In this document: piece after piece, positions 40,477-50,481 of the stretch | Layout of the letters: every line of letters starts with the position of its first letter | Position numbering within the stretch: position 1 is the stretch's first letter | The notes under the pieces: generated by a model | Told to the model about the DNA's origin: nothing | The model's input: only the letters and a program-made list of their open reading frames with translations | Databases searched by the model: none | Position numbers and translations under genes: made by a program | Origin: Arenicellales bacterium | GTDB lineage: Bacteria; Pseudomonadota; Gammaproteobacteria; Arenicellales; JAJDZL01 | Direction of reading: 5' to 3' | NCBI GenBank assembly: GCA_958295885.1 | Contig: OY282380.1 | Span: 4,263,109 to 4,327,108, forward strand | DNA length: 64,000 nt

Positions 40477-40691
40477 CCCAACATTTTGAAAAGCTTTGAT
40501 ACGTTGGCAATTTGTCAATAATCTGATTATCACATGAACCATCGCAAATTGCAAATCGAGGAGACGGATGATAGGTACTCGCATTGCTTCTCAGTTTTTA
40601 GCTTGCAGGGCATTCAATCTCCTGTGGTGATGCAACATGTGCTCTTGTCGATCGACATTAACATTGAAACTATTCCTGCTCCTTGCTCGCA

Positions 40692-41141
40692 CTACGCTGT
40701 GGAGATCGCCGTATACAACCATATGCCAATCCCGCTGATACTCAGACCTACACCGAAAGGTTTTTCTGTTCGGTGCCAATAGCTGACAAGGGTACAGATT
40801 GAGGCGCCCACCAACAAAAAGGGAACCGCCTGAATTCCGAACCAAGCGCCCAAGGCTGCCAAATACTTGGCATCGCCCAAGCCAATGCCGGCTTTACCGA
40901 GGATGCGGAGCTGGATGTCGTGGCACAGCCTGATTCCCAAATAACTTACTGCACATCCAAGAACCGCTTGTGTCCAGGGCACGAATTACCCAGTGGTGTT
41001 GATCGTCAAGCCAACGGCCATCAGTGCGAATGTGAGCCGATTGGGCAGGCGGTTGGACACATGATCTGTATACGCCAGCTCTACCGATATCCAGGTGAAA
41101 AACGCTAAAAGCAGCCAATTCAGCGTGATTTGCAGGGTCAA
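40692..41141 (-). pseudogene. Prepilin peptidase (A24 family), in-frame stop
   Basis: Reading from TTG 41141: LTLQITLNWLLLAFFTWISV, ELAYTDHVSNRLPNRLTFAL (first catalytic Asp), then TAA at 40986-40988, continuing VPWTQAVLGCAVSYLG, GIGLGDAKYLAALGAWFG (second catalytic Asp of the GxGDxK motif) and PFGVGLSISG. This is a compact A24 aspartic peptidase of the kind that processes prepilins. The stop lies between the two halves, and the 5' end has no good start codon. Probably dead. Confidence 0.75.
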
Positions 41142-41382
41142 GTGAGTGTTTTTGGCTCGGTTTTACTGACAATGTCGTCAGATTGATTGTACTTGGCTTT
41201 CAGGCATGGTCCATGCAATCCATTCTATCTTCAAGCACTATATCGTTTTTGAAATTCAGAGCGTTTTGCGGGGCAGGAGACAGACTGCACGGTTCGGTCG
41301 ATGAATTGCAAAGCGAACGAGAAGGCAGCAGCTGTCATTTCAGTAGCGAATTTGGTTTTAAACATCGTGGATTCAGCACAGC

Positions 41383-41864
41383 CTAGCTGCCCAAGTTTTC
41401 CACATACAAACTGTAAGAAGAATATTTAAGATGCGGATCATATCTCATTTCTCCTTCCAATCTATGCTTGTCCACTTCAGGCGACAGTTCAAGAGAGCAG
41501 AAGCCTTCTTTATTTCTTTTGGTGTTGAAGTATGTGCCATTTAATTTAATTTGTCTGCGGTGTAGCACGCCGGAGCCGTTAATTTGTTCGGGCGTAGAAT
41601 ATTCTTTGTTTATCTTAAATTTTGAAGTTCATCAAATTTGAGTTTTCCGGTGATTCTGTCGTGCTCAGACACCAAAAGCACTTCAAAATATACTGTTCCT
41701 TCATAATTACGAGCATACACTTCCATGATGATTTCAGGCAGTCCCCGCAGCCAGGCTTCGAGCGCAAGACCCATTAAAGTTTCATCTCCAGGACCTATGG
41801 CAATTTTGACCGCGTGTCCCTTCAGGTCCGCATGATCTGAACCCAGCGCTCTTTTCGGGGCCAT
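41383..41864 (-). pseudogene. Unknown protein, frameshifted
   Basis: The first part, from ATG 41864, encodes MAPKRALGSDHADLKGHAVK and VYFEVLLVSEHDRITGKLK; the second, in another frame, encodes VLHRRQIKLNGTYFNTKRNK and CSLELSPEVDKHRLEGEMR to 41383. Continuous protein-like character across a frame change suggests one ~150-residue gene with a frameshift near 41600. No family recognised. Confidence 0.4.
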
Positions 41865-41921
41865 GGTGTTGACTTCCGCGTCGTCGTACGCGCATAAAGT
41901 GTCGAAACCAGCTCTTCGTTG

Positions 41922-42339
41922 CTAGGACTTTACCGATTCCAAAAGCACCAGCGCGGTTTCAAGCCGTTTGCTTTCTTCGCTGATCTTCTGCGCAAGCAAT
42001 GCTTCCTCTTTGGCTCGCACCTGTACTCGCTTTTTTTCCAGTTCTTCCTGAACGGCAATCAGTTCCTCAAGCGCGGACATTTCCGCTCTGGTTTCGGCAA
42101 TCTGGGAAAGCGTTTCATGGGATGCCTCAATTGCTGCTTGTTCCGCTTCGTAGCGTTTTTCGATCGATTCAAGTCGCTTAGCATTTTCCCTGCGCAAAAT
42201 TTCCAGTTCCTGCTCCTGCGTTTCCTTCAAGGCGGAGATGTTGGCCTCAGTTCGCACTGCCCGCTCGGCAATGGTCTTGATTAGCGTTTCCGCTTCAGAA
42301 AGTTTGCTTATAACTTCATCAGCCTGTTTGGTACCTCCA
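41922..42339 (-). pseudogene. Coiled-coil protein, 5' end lost at an IS junction
   Basis: About 138 codons of continuous heptad-rich helix: QADEVISKLSEAETLIKTIAE, QELEILRRENAKRLESIEK, EELIAVQEELEKKRVQVR. The frame is open at its upstream end and runs straight into an ISNCY transposase fragment at about 42340, so the N-terminus has been lost. Function unknown; same strand as the peptidase cluster downstream. Confidence 0.55.
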
Positions 42340-42832
42340 CAAATGAGTCACATCGACCGCGTAATGGCTGGCCAGAGTGATGTCCTGCCAACTCTTGACC
42401 GCCGGCTGCCACCAACTGACTGATCTCCGACAACAGCTCCGGGCTCAGCAGCGACACATTGTCGATCAGCGTCTGAACTGATACTGGCTGCGCTTGTCGC
42501 GGTGAAAATCGACACTGTGTCCCAGCATCTGACGCAACGTCTCGTGATGGTTGGCGTAGTCCTGCAAGCGATCAAAATCGTAGTTCAAACCGTGCTTGAA
42601 CACCGCTAGCACCAGCACCCGCCACAACTGCATGCCCGACCTACCTACCTTCATATCGACCCCAGGCTGCATCTTTTCCTGCAGCAGCTCGAACACTCGC
42701 TAACGCGTCGGTTCGTGGCAGTACATCCATTGAAGACCTTTGAGCGCCGCCGGCACATCGTCGCGCGACTTCGCATCAATCTCAATGTCGCCAATCGCGG
42801 TCTCGCCAAACTGCATCACTAGATAGATTGGA
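42340..42832 (-). pseudogene. ISNCY-family transposase, N-terminal fragment
   Basis: Fragments read GDIEIDAKSRDDVPAALKG, a TAG at 42700-42702, RVFELLQEKMQPGVDMKVG and QLWRVLVLAVFKHGLNYDFD, then in another frame LIDNVSLLSPELLSEISQLV and PLRGRCDSFV. This is the N-terminal ~150 residues of the ISNCY (IS1202-like) group, with a stop, a frameshift and no DDE domain. A C-terminal fragment of the same family lies at 54930-55415. Confidence 0.7.
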
Positions 42833-42928
42833 AATTATTTGTATTACTAAGCAAATTGAATTGTGCTATTATATATATCTATTATATTTACATATTTTAA
42901 TAAAACACTATATAAAAGGAGAGTAATA

Positions 42929-43480
42929 ATGCAACACATTGAAATTGAGCAATCAACTTTTGAACGTCTTCAGCGGTTTGCAAAGCCACTCGTAGATACA
43001 CCAGATATAGTTGTGAATCGTGCATTAGATGCACTTGAACAACGCGAAATCAATCATATTGATCATGAAGTTCTAACCGATAACGTGCGTAATATTAACC
43101 CACGTTCATTGCCGGATTTAAAGCATACGAAAGTATTGGCTGCGTCATTGGACCGAAAAAGTGTCCATAAGCCAAACTGGAATCTATTGGTCTATGAGAT
43201 ATTGAGCTATGCGATGAATCAACTAAGTGATTTTAGTGAAGTTCAAAAGCATTGTCCTGTGAATATGGTGCTGGGATGTAAGGAAGACGAAGGATATCGC
43301 TACCTTGCTGAAATTGGCATTTCAGTTCAAGGGCTATCGGCGAACAATGCATGTGAAGCTTTAGTGATAATTGCAAATAGCCTAAACGTGGAACTCAATG
43401 TAACTATTATGTGGCGTAACAAAGAGGGGGCGGTGTTTCCTGGTGAGAAAGGGTCTTTGAGTATTAGTAGCACACTGTAG
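42929..43480 (+). CDS. Unknown protein, intact orphan
   Basis: A 183-residue protein from ATG 42929, with AAAGGAGAG just upstream and an AT-rich promoter-like stretch (TATTATATATATC) further up. It begins MQHIEIEQSTFERLQRFAKP with VDTPDIVVNRALDALEQ, which looks like a ribbon-helix-helix-type or short helical module; the C-terminal half has KPNWNLLVYEILSYAM, GYRYLAEIGISVQGLSANNA and ends near GAVFPGEKG. I have the impression this architecture recurs beside restriction or mobile-element genes but cannot name a family. The surrounding genes are all IS fragments. Confidence 0.6.
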   Translation: MQHIEIEQSTFERLQRFAKPLVDTPDIVVNRALDALEQREINHIDHEVLTDNVRNINPRSLPDLKHTKVLAASLDRKSVHKPNWNLLVYEILSYAMNQLSDFSEVQKHCPVNMVLGCKEDEGYRYLAEIGISVQGLSANNACEALVIIANSLNVELNVTIMWRNKEGAVFPGEKGSLSISSTL

Positions 43481-43530
43481 TCAAACTGAGGTGCCAGTGA
43501 TTTTGTTAACTTAAAATTTCTTTTTTCCAT

Positions 43531-43797
43531 TCATGCTGGATTTAGATTAGTTGGTGATGCGTTCATGAGCGCATCACCAACTTTTTGGTCGTGTTTGTAG
43601 TCCCGCTCATAGGCCTCGGGACTACGATATCCTAACGATGAATGTAACCGCCGTCGATTGTACCAAGCCTCTACAAATTCAATAATCGACGCTTGTAACT
43701 GTGCCAACGATAACTGCTTGCTCAGACCATGGATCAACTCACACTTGAAAGTCGCAAACCAAGATTCCGCAGGCGTATTGTCGTAACAATTATTTGT
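43531..43797 (-). pseudogene. IS3-family OrfB, C-terminal fragment
   Basis: About 88 codons: NNCYDNTPAESWFATFKCEL, then IIEFVEAWYNRRRLHSSLGY and SPEAYERD. This is the third acidic region and the C-terminal end of an IS3 OrfB integrase domain. The upstream part of the element is absent. Confidence 0.8.
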
Positions 43798-43829
43798 GTC
43801 TCTATATTACAGAACCAAATAAATTCAAT

Positions 43830-43980
43830 GGCTCTGTTCTTATTTTGTGTGAAATTTGGTACAACGATCAAATCTCATTTAAAAACATAAGAATACACTA
43901 GTATGGATACTGAACAATTTGAATCCTATATCACACGGCAAATTTTTGTTGGACCCATAGAACAATTTTGCACGCTAAGT
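43830..43980 (+). repeat. 5' end of an IS1595-type element, second copy
   Basis: This stretch resembles 24960-25080 in order and sequence: a GTGTGAAATTTGGT-like segment, TTTAAAAACATAAG, then an ATG followed by codons for MDTEQFESYITRQIF. Only ~30 codons remain. The stretch to 44199 has nothing else recognisable. Confidence 0.5.
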
Positions 43981-44199
43981 TTTAAGAACAATGCGTAAAT
44001 CTGATCGAAACAAGAGGTATGTTTGCGCGCCTTTCGTCGAATTTCATTCAATCAGGGCAGGTTTCAATCGGTTGCTGAGCGAGTTTTCCGGCTATAGTTT
44101 GGATTCGGACACAGTCTGCCTGTTACGGCGACTGTGATGCCGGCCGGAGGAGTGATGGCTGCGATGGCAGACGGCGCGTCGGCTGTGCACCGTTTCAAC

Positions 44200-44584
44200 T
44201 CATTGTAAAACGGCCGCGCCGCGTCGTCGGGTGTTCTTGGTCAGACGCAGATAATCAAGCAGCAGACGTGCGTTGCCGTGCAATTCGCGCATCGTCGGCG
44301 CAACCGGTTTTCGGTATCGTCTGATCACTGCGATCGCAAAGCGACGAAGTGCGCTGACGTTCTCGGGCCCGTGCCCGCTGCGGCAGTGGTCCTCGTTCCA
44401 ATTGTTGGCGTCATCCAGGATGCGATGCACGGTTTCGATCGACCCGTGTCCGCGGTTGTAATCCAGCAAGGTCTGAGCATCGGCCTGATCGGCACTCAGC
44501 GAGGTGATGCCAACGCACTGTTCAACGGTTTGTTTGTATTTTTTACGCTTGCGGTAATGCTTCACGGTGCGGCGGATGCGCAAC
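44200..44584 (-). pseudogene. ISAs1-family transposase, C-terminal fragment
   Basis: About 128 codons: YKQTVEQCVGITSLSADQA, RGHGSIETVHRILDDANNW, CRSGHGPENVSALRRFAIA, typical of the ISAs1 C-terminus. It is cut precisely where the DruA transposon begins; the first ~12 codons of the open frame come from the transposon end. Confidence 0.7.
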
Positions 44585-47008
44585 CTGCCTATTCCGTACA
44601 AATTCAGTCTGGACTTAACTTATGTTGATTCCGACCTTCTGAGTTATGGTGAAACCAGCTTCCTTTTTGGGTCAGCATTTGCAGAGCCAAATCATAAGTC
44701 CGCGCCATTGTTGTCAGCATGCTATAGCCTTCCCAGATCTTCTTGTAACCCGGTGGCGGATCATTTTTACGATTCAAATAACCGGCGAGCATGGCCATCG
44801 TCACCACGCCGGCGCCGAGATTTTGTGGCACTTTTTTGCGATTTTGGCGTGCGAAGTCCTTCAATACACCGATTTCGGTCTCGCTAAACAGCACTTCCAT
44901 CGGCAATTCCGGAGTTTCTCGACCCAGCAGCGTCATCGCCGCAAGCCGCCAGGCAATCACCGCGTTGATGGTGACCGCACGTTCGATGCGCTCGCATTTT
45001 CGATGCTTGAGAAACTCCACCTTGCAGCCGGATTTCAAAATCCTGTGCCAATCTTCGATTCGCCAACGCAGCCGATAACGCTGTACTACTTGCGTCGCAT
45101 CGTGCGCGCTGTTGACCGCCAGACTGGTCAGCAGAAACCACTCCAGCGGCTTGACCGCGTCGCCGGCTTTTGCTTCATACACATGAACCAGATTCAACCT
45201 CAGCGGTTTCTCACCCGAAAAACCGCTCGTCGGCTGAATCTGCACCTGACGCCAGCGCAACTCGACCTTTGCCATCCGCGCCGGCTGCTTCGACATCGCC
45301 TTCTGACTGCGGCTGCTGCGCCGCGCCGAACGCGCCAACACCGGCACTTCCAGACTCGCCTGCGCACGTTGCCCGCGGATCGCATCGAACATCTTCGGCT
45401 GGCCTTTGCCTTGACTTCGATTATGCTGGGCGCGCATCAGCAACTCCACATCTGACAGCCTTCGACACTCGGCCATCACCGCAAAACAATCCGCCTCGCG
45501 ATCCATCACCGCCACCATCCGCACCTTTTCAAGCGGCGCCGCCAACTCTGCGCTCGCACGCAGCCCGCGCAGCCATCGCTGCGTCTTGGTGCCCTCGTCA
45601 TCCAGATGGCCATATTCAATGTGCGGCACCCCTAACGGCACTCCCTGCGCATCAAGCGCCAGCAGCGAATGCATGTGAATCCCCATGGTGCCAGCCGATT
45701 TGCGGTTGCGACTGATCAAGCCCATGCCCTGACAGCCACCGTGATTGGCGAAATTCAAATCGGTACCATCCTGCACGCACAAAACTTCCGACTGTGCCTG
45801 CATTCGCTCCTGCGTTCGCTGTCGATGCGGCGCCAAGATGTTCTTTGGCGTCACCGCCGATTCCGCCGGCTGATCCAGCAGACGATAATGCGCATGCACC
45901 GCCGCTTGATCCGACCTGGACGCAGCCGTGAACGGCTCCATCGGCTACCGAGCCTGGATGTCCGCACTTTTCACCAGTCTTGTGCTGCGACGCTCGTCAC
46001 CCAACGGCGCACCTCCAAATTCCTGCTCCGACCATTCATCAATCGCTAGTCCCTGACCTCTGTCACGCACCGGGACGCAAACCTTGTCCAACCCCAGATA
46101 CGTTCGCCATTTCCGTTCTAATTCATAGATATACACCGACTTCACAGCCGCCGCTTCAGACTTGCCCCCAAATCGACCGCGACCCGTCGTCCAGCCCACA
46201 TGGCGCCAGTTCGATGCTCGCAGCGATACCCCGCTGTGAGACGCATCCACAAACGTCTCCACCAAATACGGATCAAATCCATAGCGACTCTTGAAATCCC
46301 TGCCGACTCGACGCAGACACAGACCCAACACCTTCGACGCCAGATTCTGACAGCGCACAGAAGGCCGGATCAGGAACCGACTCATGCCGATCACTCGATT
46401 TAAATATCGAGACTTCAGCTCTGCATCCCAGCCCATCCACTGATCTCGACTGCGCAGCGCCAGCGCCGAAGACGCAAATCCCAGCGCACCCAAACAGCCA
46501 TGCTCAGACACTGCCAGATATCGCAGCTGACAGCCTACATGAACGACCGCTCCTCGCGGATGCTCGCGAATCATCAGCTCGTTCCACAGACGCAGCTGCG
46601 ATTCCTCTTCAACCACCACCAGCTGCAAACCGCTGACCTGATCCACCCGCGCCGGCACACCCTGCGCCAAGGCCACCGCCTGTCCCAATCCACGCGCCTT
46701 TACCTGGCGCACCGTACGACTCGAAGCCGGCAACTCGATCCGACCCGACCGCTCCAGATCCCGCAGCACCCTAAGACTGCTCGTCACCTGCGCTTTGCCC
46801 CGCGCATCGTAAAATCCAAACTCCTCACACACCGCATGCGTCAATTCCGTACGATTCGCAAAACTGCGCGTTGCCAGGATCGACTGCAACTGCTCCAGAC
46901 CAGATGCTGACCTCAGCTTGCGTGGAATTTGATTCTGCTGATACATGATATTCAAATGTACCAGCTCGAATTTTAAAAGTTAAGCCCCAATTTGTACTGT
47001 ATAGGTAG
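44585..47008 (-). mobile_element. DruA/Tn5-like insertion sequence, ~2.42 kb
   Basis: The ends match as inverted repeats (CTGCCTATTCCGTACAAATT at 44585 and, on the other strand from 47008, CTACCTATACAGTACAAATT). A second copy enters the window at 63709 with the same end. The flanks here are different truncated transposases (ISAs1 left, IS66 right), with no visible target duplication, so the element sits at a rearrangement junction. Confidence 0.8.
44604..46946 (-). pseudogene. DruA-domain / Tn5-like transposase, separated by one amber codon
   Basis: The N-terminal part, from ATG 46946, is a DruA-type domain: RGAVVHVGCQLRYLAVSEHG, VIGMSRFLIRPSVRCQNLAS, VETFVDASHSGVSLRASNW. It then reads SEQEFGGAPLGDERRSTRLV, the usual start of Tn5-type IS4 transposases, before TAG at 45945-45947. 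The same frame goes on with MEPFTAASRSDQAAVHAHY and the DDE domain: VLCVQDGTDLNFANHG, VAVMDREADCFAVM, YRLRWRIEDWHRILKSG. One base change separates this from a 780-residue intact enzyme; the two parts could also act as separate proteins. Confidence 0.82.
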
Positions 47009-47314
47009 ACTGCCGTCGGTCGAATTCGAGAGCTCGGCTTTAACTTTTTTATGCATACCGCTGGGCTTGCTTGGCTTGAGTTTAGGGCACTTGGGCAGCT
47101 TCTTCAAACGCTTGATCTCATCCGATGACAACTGCACCTGCTCACTCAGCTTGGCGTTTTGTTCTGTCAAGTCGACGATTTGCAGATCTTTTGCTGCCTG
47201 CTCTCGGCGCATTCTCTGCTTGCGTCGGTCACGCTTGGAACGAGTCATGGTCATCGTCGAAAATGCCTCACCGACACCGCCTTCAAACCCAGGTTCATCA
47301 TCTTGAGCCAACAT
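47009..47314 (-). pseudogene. IS66 TnpC, N-terminal fragment
   Basis: About 100 codons, including LTEQNAKLSEQVQLSSDEI and KRLKKLPKCPKLKPSKPSGM, the leucine-zipper and basic segment that open IS66 TnpC proteins. It is cut by the DruA transposon end at 47008, and the remaining TnpC domains are absent from this side. Confidence 0.7.
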
Positions 47315-48087
47315 CGCAAGAAAAATATCGATTCCGAATCAATCGTCGCAGCTCACACTCGGGGCAAAACTCCGAACTGCCGATCCATGCGAATGAATTT
47401 AAAACAATGGCCGTCAACCATAGCTTGCCAAAAAAAGACGCAGTAAGTCGAGCTCAATTCATCGCGCTCCCCGCCTCCCGTCAATATCGCTATCCAGAGA
47501 GCAAGATCACAACCATCTGGATCAAGTCCACAATCTGCCGCCGCTGAAAACGAATATGAGTCCGCGATTTCGTCTTGGCATTGACCGCAAAACACATCAC
47601 TTCAGCTACAATTATGGGGTACGGTAAATTCAAAAATCGCTCTCGGTCACAGACTTGGATTCAAGCAGACATGGCCCCGATCATTGAAACCCATACTCCA
47701 GTTTTGCCCCATTTACGTTATTTGGACTTTATAAATTTGAGCGGGTTGAGAATTCGTACGCATCAGGAATTTAAACGGGTTGATTGACCTTGACGCAAAA
47801 GGTAACATATATCAACGTATCGCAGAACAATTTGGAGTGTTTTTCGATTGAAAAAGTGCTGAGCGATCTTAGCGCTAGTGTCTTTTTCGGATTCAAAAAA
47901 GTAAATACTCATAGGACTGGATTCACAGAATTCCGCATAAGACGGTCAAATCCATTTTTTTGAATAAGCAAATCTATGACTTTTGATATATTTAGTCGTT
48001 CAGTATTCGTTCATATTGAGGTCATTATGAAGTGTTGACAAAAACGTAAACTCTGCAGTTGAATTAGCCATATCAGCACTAGCCTCA
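47315..48087. other. Gene-free stretch before the MBL operon
   Basis: Short frames at 47353-47595 (minus) and 47575-47787 (plus) have no recognised domain. The last 200 bases are AT-rich and probably hold the promoter of the operon starting at 48088; no hexamers were assigned. Confidence 0.45.
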
Positions 48088-48783
48088 ATGATATTCCAAC
48101 CTGAAATTTCAGCTTGCTCGATCAAATTAATCGGACAGTTTAATCCTGCAATATTTCATCCCGCTTGGCTTCATAGTAAGAGAATTGAACAAATAAATTC
48201 TGAATTTGCTGGGGATTTCATTACACTTCGAGAATTTGCCCAATTCTCAATCGAAAATCGCTCCTATCTCGTACAAACTGATCGTTTTCAACTTGCTACC
48301 TCCACTGCTCCGTGGGTAAAAATTTTGGATATCACAACTAAAATTTTTCACGAACATCTTTACCACACCCCAATTACTGCGTTTGGAATTAACCACGAGG
48401 TGCATTTCAGGCTATCAAGCTGGGCTGCACGAGTTCGACTTGGTCGAACATTGGCTCCAGTTGATCCTTGGGGCAAATTTGGACAAGATATGGATGTCGA
48501 GCAAAGAAATTTAACCGGTGGACTTCAGAGTTTAACAATGAAGCGAAAATCAATAGTTCATGGCAGCAGATTTGAAACTAACGTCACTATAGAACCTTCT
48601 TCGAAAATTTCAGATGGTACAGGTGTCTACATGCGTGTCAATGCTCACCACTCAATAGAAGGCGTATCGGATGGTTATGGAAGTGAAGAGGCAATGTCCC
48701 TATTAGCAGAACGGTTTGAACCGACTTTGGAAGAATCGGAGACTATTTTCAACACAATAATGGTGGAGGGAAAGAAACAATGA
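48088..48783 (+). CDS. Unknown protein, first gene of an MBL-linked operon
   Basis: A 231-residue protein starting MIFQPEISACSIKLIGQFNP. The middle contains RFQLATSTAPWVKILDITT and HTPITAFGINHEVHF, the later part SLTMKRKSIVHGSRF, VTIEPSSKI and GVYMRVNAHHSI. The alternation of short strands suggests a beta-rich domain. I see no catalytic motif and cannot name a family. The stop overlaps the next start by four bases (ATGA), so translation is coupled. No strong Shine-Dalgarno precedes the ATG, and a later start is possible. Intact. Confidence 0.65.
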   Translation: MIFQPEISACSIKLIGQFNPAIFHPAWLHSKRIEQINSEFAGDFITLREFAQFSIENRSYLVQTDRFQLATSTAPWVKILDITTKIFHEHLYHTPITAFGINHEVHFRLSSWAARVRLGRTLAPVDPWGKFGQDMDVEQRNLTGGLQSLTMKRKSIVHGSRFETNVTIEPSSKISDGTGVYMRVNAHHSIEGVSDGYGSEEAMSLLAERFEPTLEESETIFNTIMVEGKKQ

Positions 48784-49415
48784 AAAACCTCGCTTCAAGT
48801 TTAGATTTCGAACAGAGAGTTGCATCTTCTCGCCTTGGCTCCCAACAACAGCCAGATGATTTCCTAGAAAAATTGGTGAAAGAAAATATTAGAGGAATAC
48901 TCAAAGAAAAACACCATTTAAAACATTTACCTACAACAGAATTTGTCGATTTCCCGTCAAATGATACAGCGGCCCAATTTAACATGACTGATTCAATCGA
49001 AGAAAGAATAAAACTTAGAGACGTTGTGCCGCCTATTGGTTTCAGTCACATGCATCCTAAGTGGACTCGTACAATGACATCCACAGCCGAATGGGAAGGA
49101 TATGTTGAGAGTATAAGTGAAGATGAATTTTGCGTGAAGATGGTTGATGTTCGATCAAAAGTGTCTCTTCCAACTGATCAAGCAGTATTTTCTAAAGACG
49201 ATATCAGTGAATACGACCGACAAAATCTCAAGGTAGGCGCAATTATACGATGGGTTATTGGACGAGAGCGATTGTTAAGTGGTCAAATTCGTAAAGTATC
49301 GGAAATTCATTTTCGGCAACTCCCTATTCATACAAAAGCAGACTATGACCGAGCGTTGAATAAAGCAAAAGCACTCTTAGATGAAGTAGTTTGGGATGAT
49401 GCCGAGGGCGGATGA
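48780..49415 (+). CDS. Unknown protein, second gene of the MBL-linked operon
   Basis: A 211-residue protein from ATG 48780, with GGAGGGAAAG upstream inside the previous gene. The N-terminal ~90 residues are polar and probably flexible. From about residue 95, AEWEGYVESISEDEFCVKMV, KVGAIIRWVIGRERLLSG and IRKVSEIHFRQLP suggest a small beta-barrel (possibly OB- or S1-like, inference). The gene overlaps the following MBL gene by 20 bases. Intact. Confidence 0.65.
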   Translation: MKNLASSLDFEQRVASSRLGSQQQPDDFLEKLVKENIRGILKEKHHLKHLPTTEFVDFPSNDTAAQFNMTDSIEERIKLRDVVPPIGFSHMHPKWTRTMTSTAEWEGYVESISEDEFCVKMVDVRSKVSLPTDQAVFSKDDISEYDRQNLKVGAIIRWVIGRERLLSGQIRKVSEIHFRQLPIHTKADYDRALNKAKALLDEVVWDDAEGG

Positions 49416-50481
49416 AATTGAGGTTACTGTTTTTGGGCCTGGGTATGGTGAGTGCATTGTTATTCATATTGGATCTGGAAAATGGGTAATTGTCGACTCA
49501 TGCCTTGATGATGCCGGCGAACCAGCATCAATTTCCTATCTGACGAAACTTGGCATTTCGATTGAAGATTCTGTAATTTCGGTCAGTGCATCTCACTGGC
49601 ATGATGATCATATCAAGGGGCTGGCGAAGACAGTGGCGGCATGTCGCAGCGCAAGACTTTCGCTTGGCGCAGCTTTAACGTATTCGGAATTTCTTGCATT
49701 TCTTCAGGTTTTTGAAGATCAGCCCGTTCAAAAGCTTGATCGGGGAGGAACAGAACTTTTGAATTGTTTGAAGATTGTTAATGAGACGGGTCGCTCAATT
49801 AAACCTTTAAGTGAAGATACGTTAATTTTCGATTTCCAACCTAACGCACTGGCACATCGGCGGCAAGTGGAACTACGGGCACTTTCCCCTTCCGGTCAGC
49901 AGTTCTCAGATTTTCTGACACGGTTGAAGCATTTTCCAGCAATCATTATGGGGCGTACCAAAGGCAGGATAGTTGAACCGTCACGTAATGATCTTTCAGT
50001 AGCGATGATTTTAACAGTCGGGCAACAAGGTGTCTTGTTAGGCGCAGATTTAGAACAGGTAAGTGATCCAAAAAAGAGTTGGCAAGCGGTAGTTGATGCT
50101 CGTAAAGGAAAATCACCACTCTCCCATTTGTTCAAAGTTCCACATCATGGATCATACAACGCGCACAACGACGATGTGTGGATTGAAATGCTTGATCAGT
50201 CATTACAAGCAGTAGTTACACCGTGGACTAGGGGCGGGCATCGTCTTCCGAGGGAAAGTGACTTGAATCGTCTGCGCCGTCTTAGTAGTAAGTGCTATTT
50301 GACAAGTACAAAGACGATCCCAAAAAAGAGAAGATACAATGCACAGATTCTCAAACAGATCAAGTCTGCAGGAGTGAAGTTTGACTCGTCGATTTACTCC
50401 AGTGGACATGTAACATTTCGTTGGATTCCCGATAGCAGTTCACCCAGTGTTGGGCTATTTGGTGGAGCAGTCGCAATCTAA
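49396..50481 (+). CDS. Metallo-beta-lactamase-fold hydrolase, third gene of the operon
   Basis: A 361-residue MBL-fold protein starting MMPRADEIEVTVFGPGYGEC, with strand-loop IHIGSGKWVIVDSCLDD, then the metal-binding motif as SASHWHDDHIKG (HxHxDH variant HWHDDH), a later acidic position in LLGADLEQVS, and PHHGSYNAHNDD with a further His pair. These residues are those of a competent ComEC/Rec2-like or RNase Z-like MBL hydrolase with two metals. The gene overlaps its upstream neighbour by 20 bases. Nuclease, nucleotide or lactone hydrolase activity are all possible. Intact. Confidence 0.8.
   Translation: MMPRADEIEVTVFGPGYGECIVIHIGSGKWVIVDSCLDDAGEPASISYLTKLGISIEDSVISVSASHWHDDHIKGLAKTVAACRSARLSLGAALTYSEFLAFLQVFEDQPVQKLDRGGTELLNCLKIVNETGRSIKPLSEDTLIFDFQPNALAHRRQVELRALSPSGQQFSDFLTRLKHFPAIIMGRTKGRIVEPSRNDLSVAMILTVGQQGVLLGADLEQVSDPKKSWQAVVDARKGKSPLSHLFKVPHHGSYNAHNDDVWIEMLDQSLQAVVTPWTRGGHRLPRESDLNRLRRLSSKCYLTSTKTIPKKRRYNAQILKQIKSAGVKFDSSIYSSGHVTFRWIPDSSSPSVGLFGGAVAI

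Noticed and set aside
44646-46910. Long plus-strand open frames opposite the DruA transposase
   Set aside because: High-GC shadow frames of a real minus-strand gene; no recognisable motifs.
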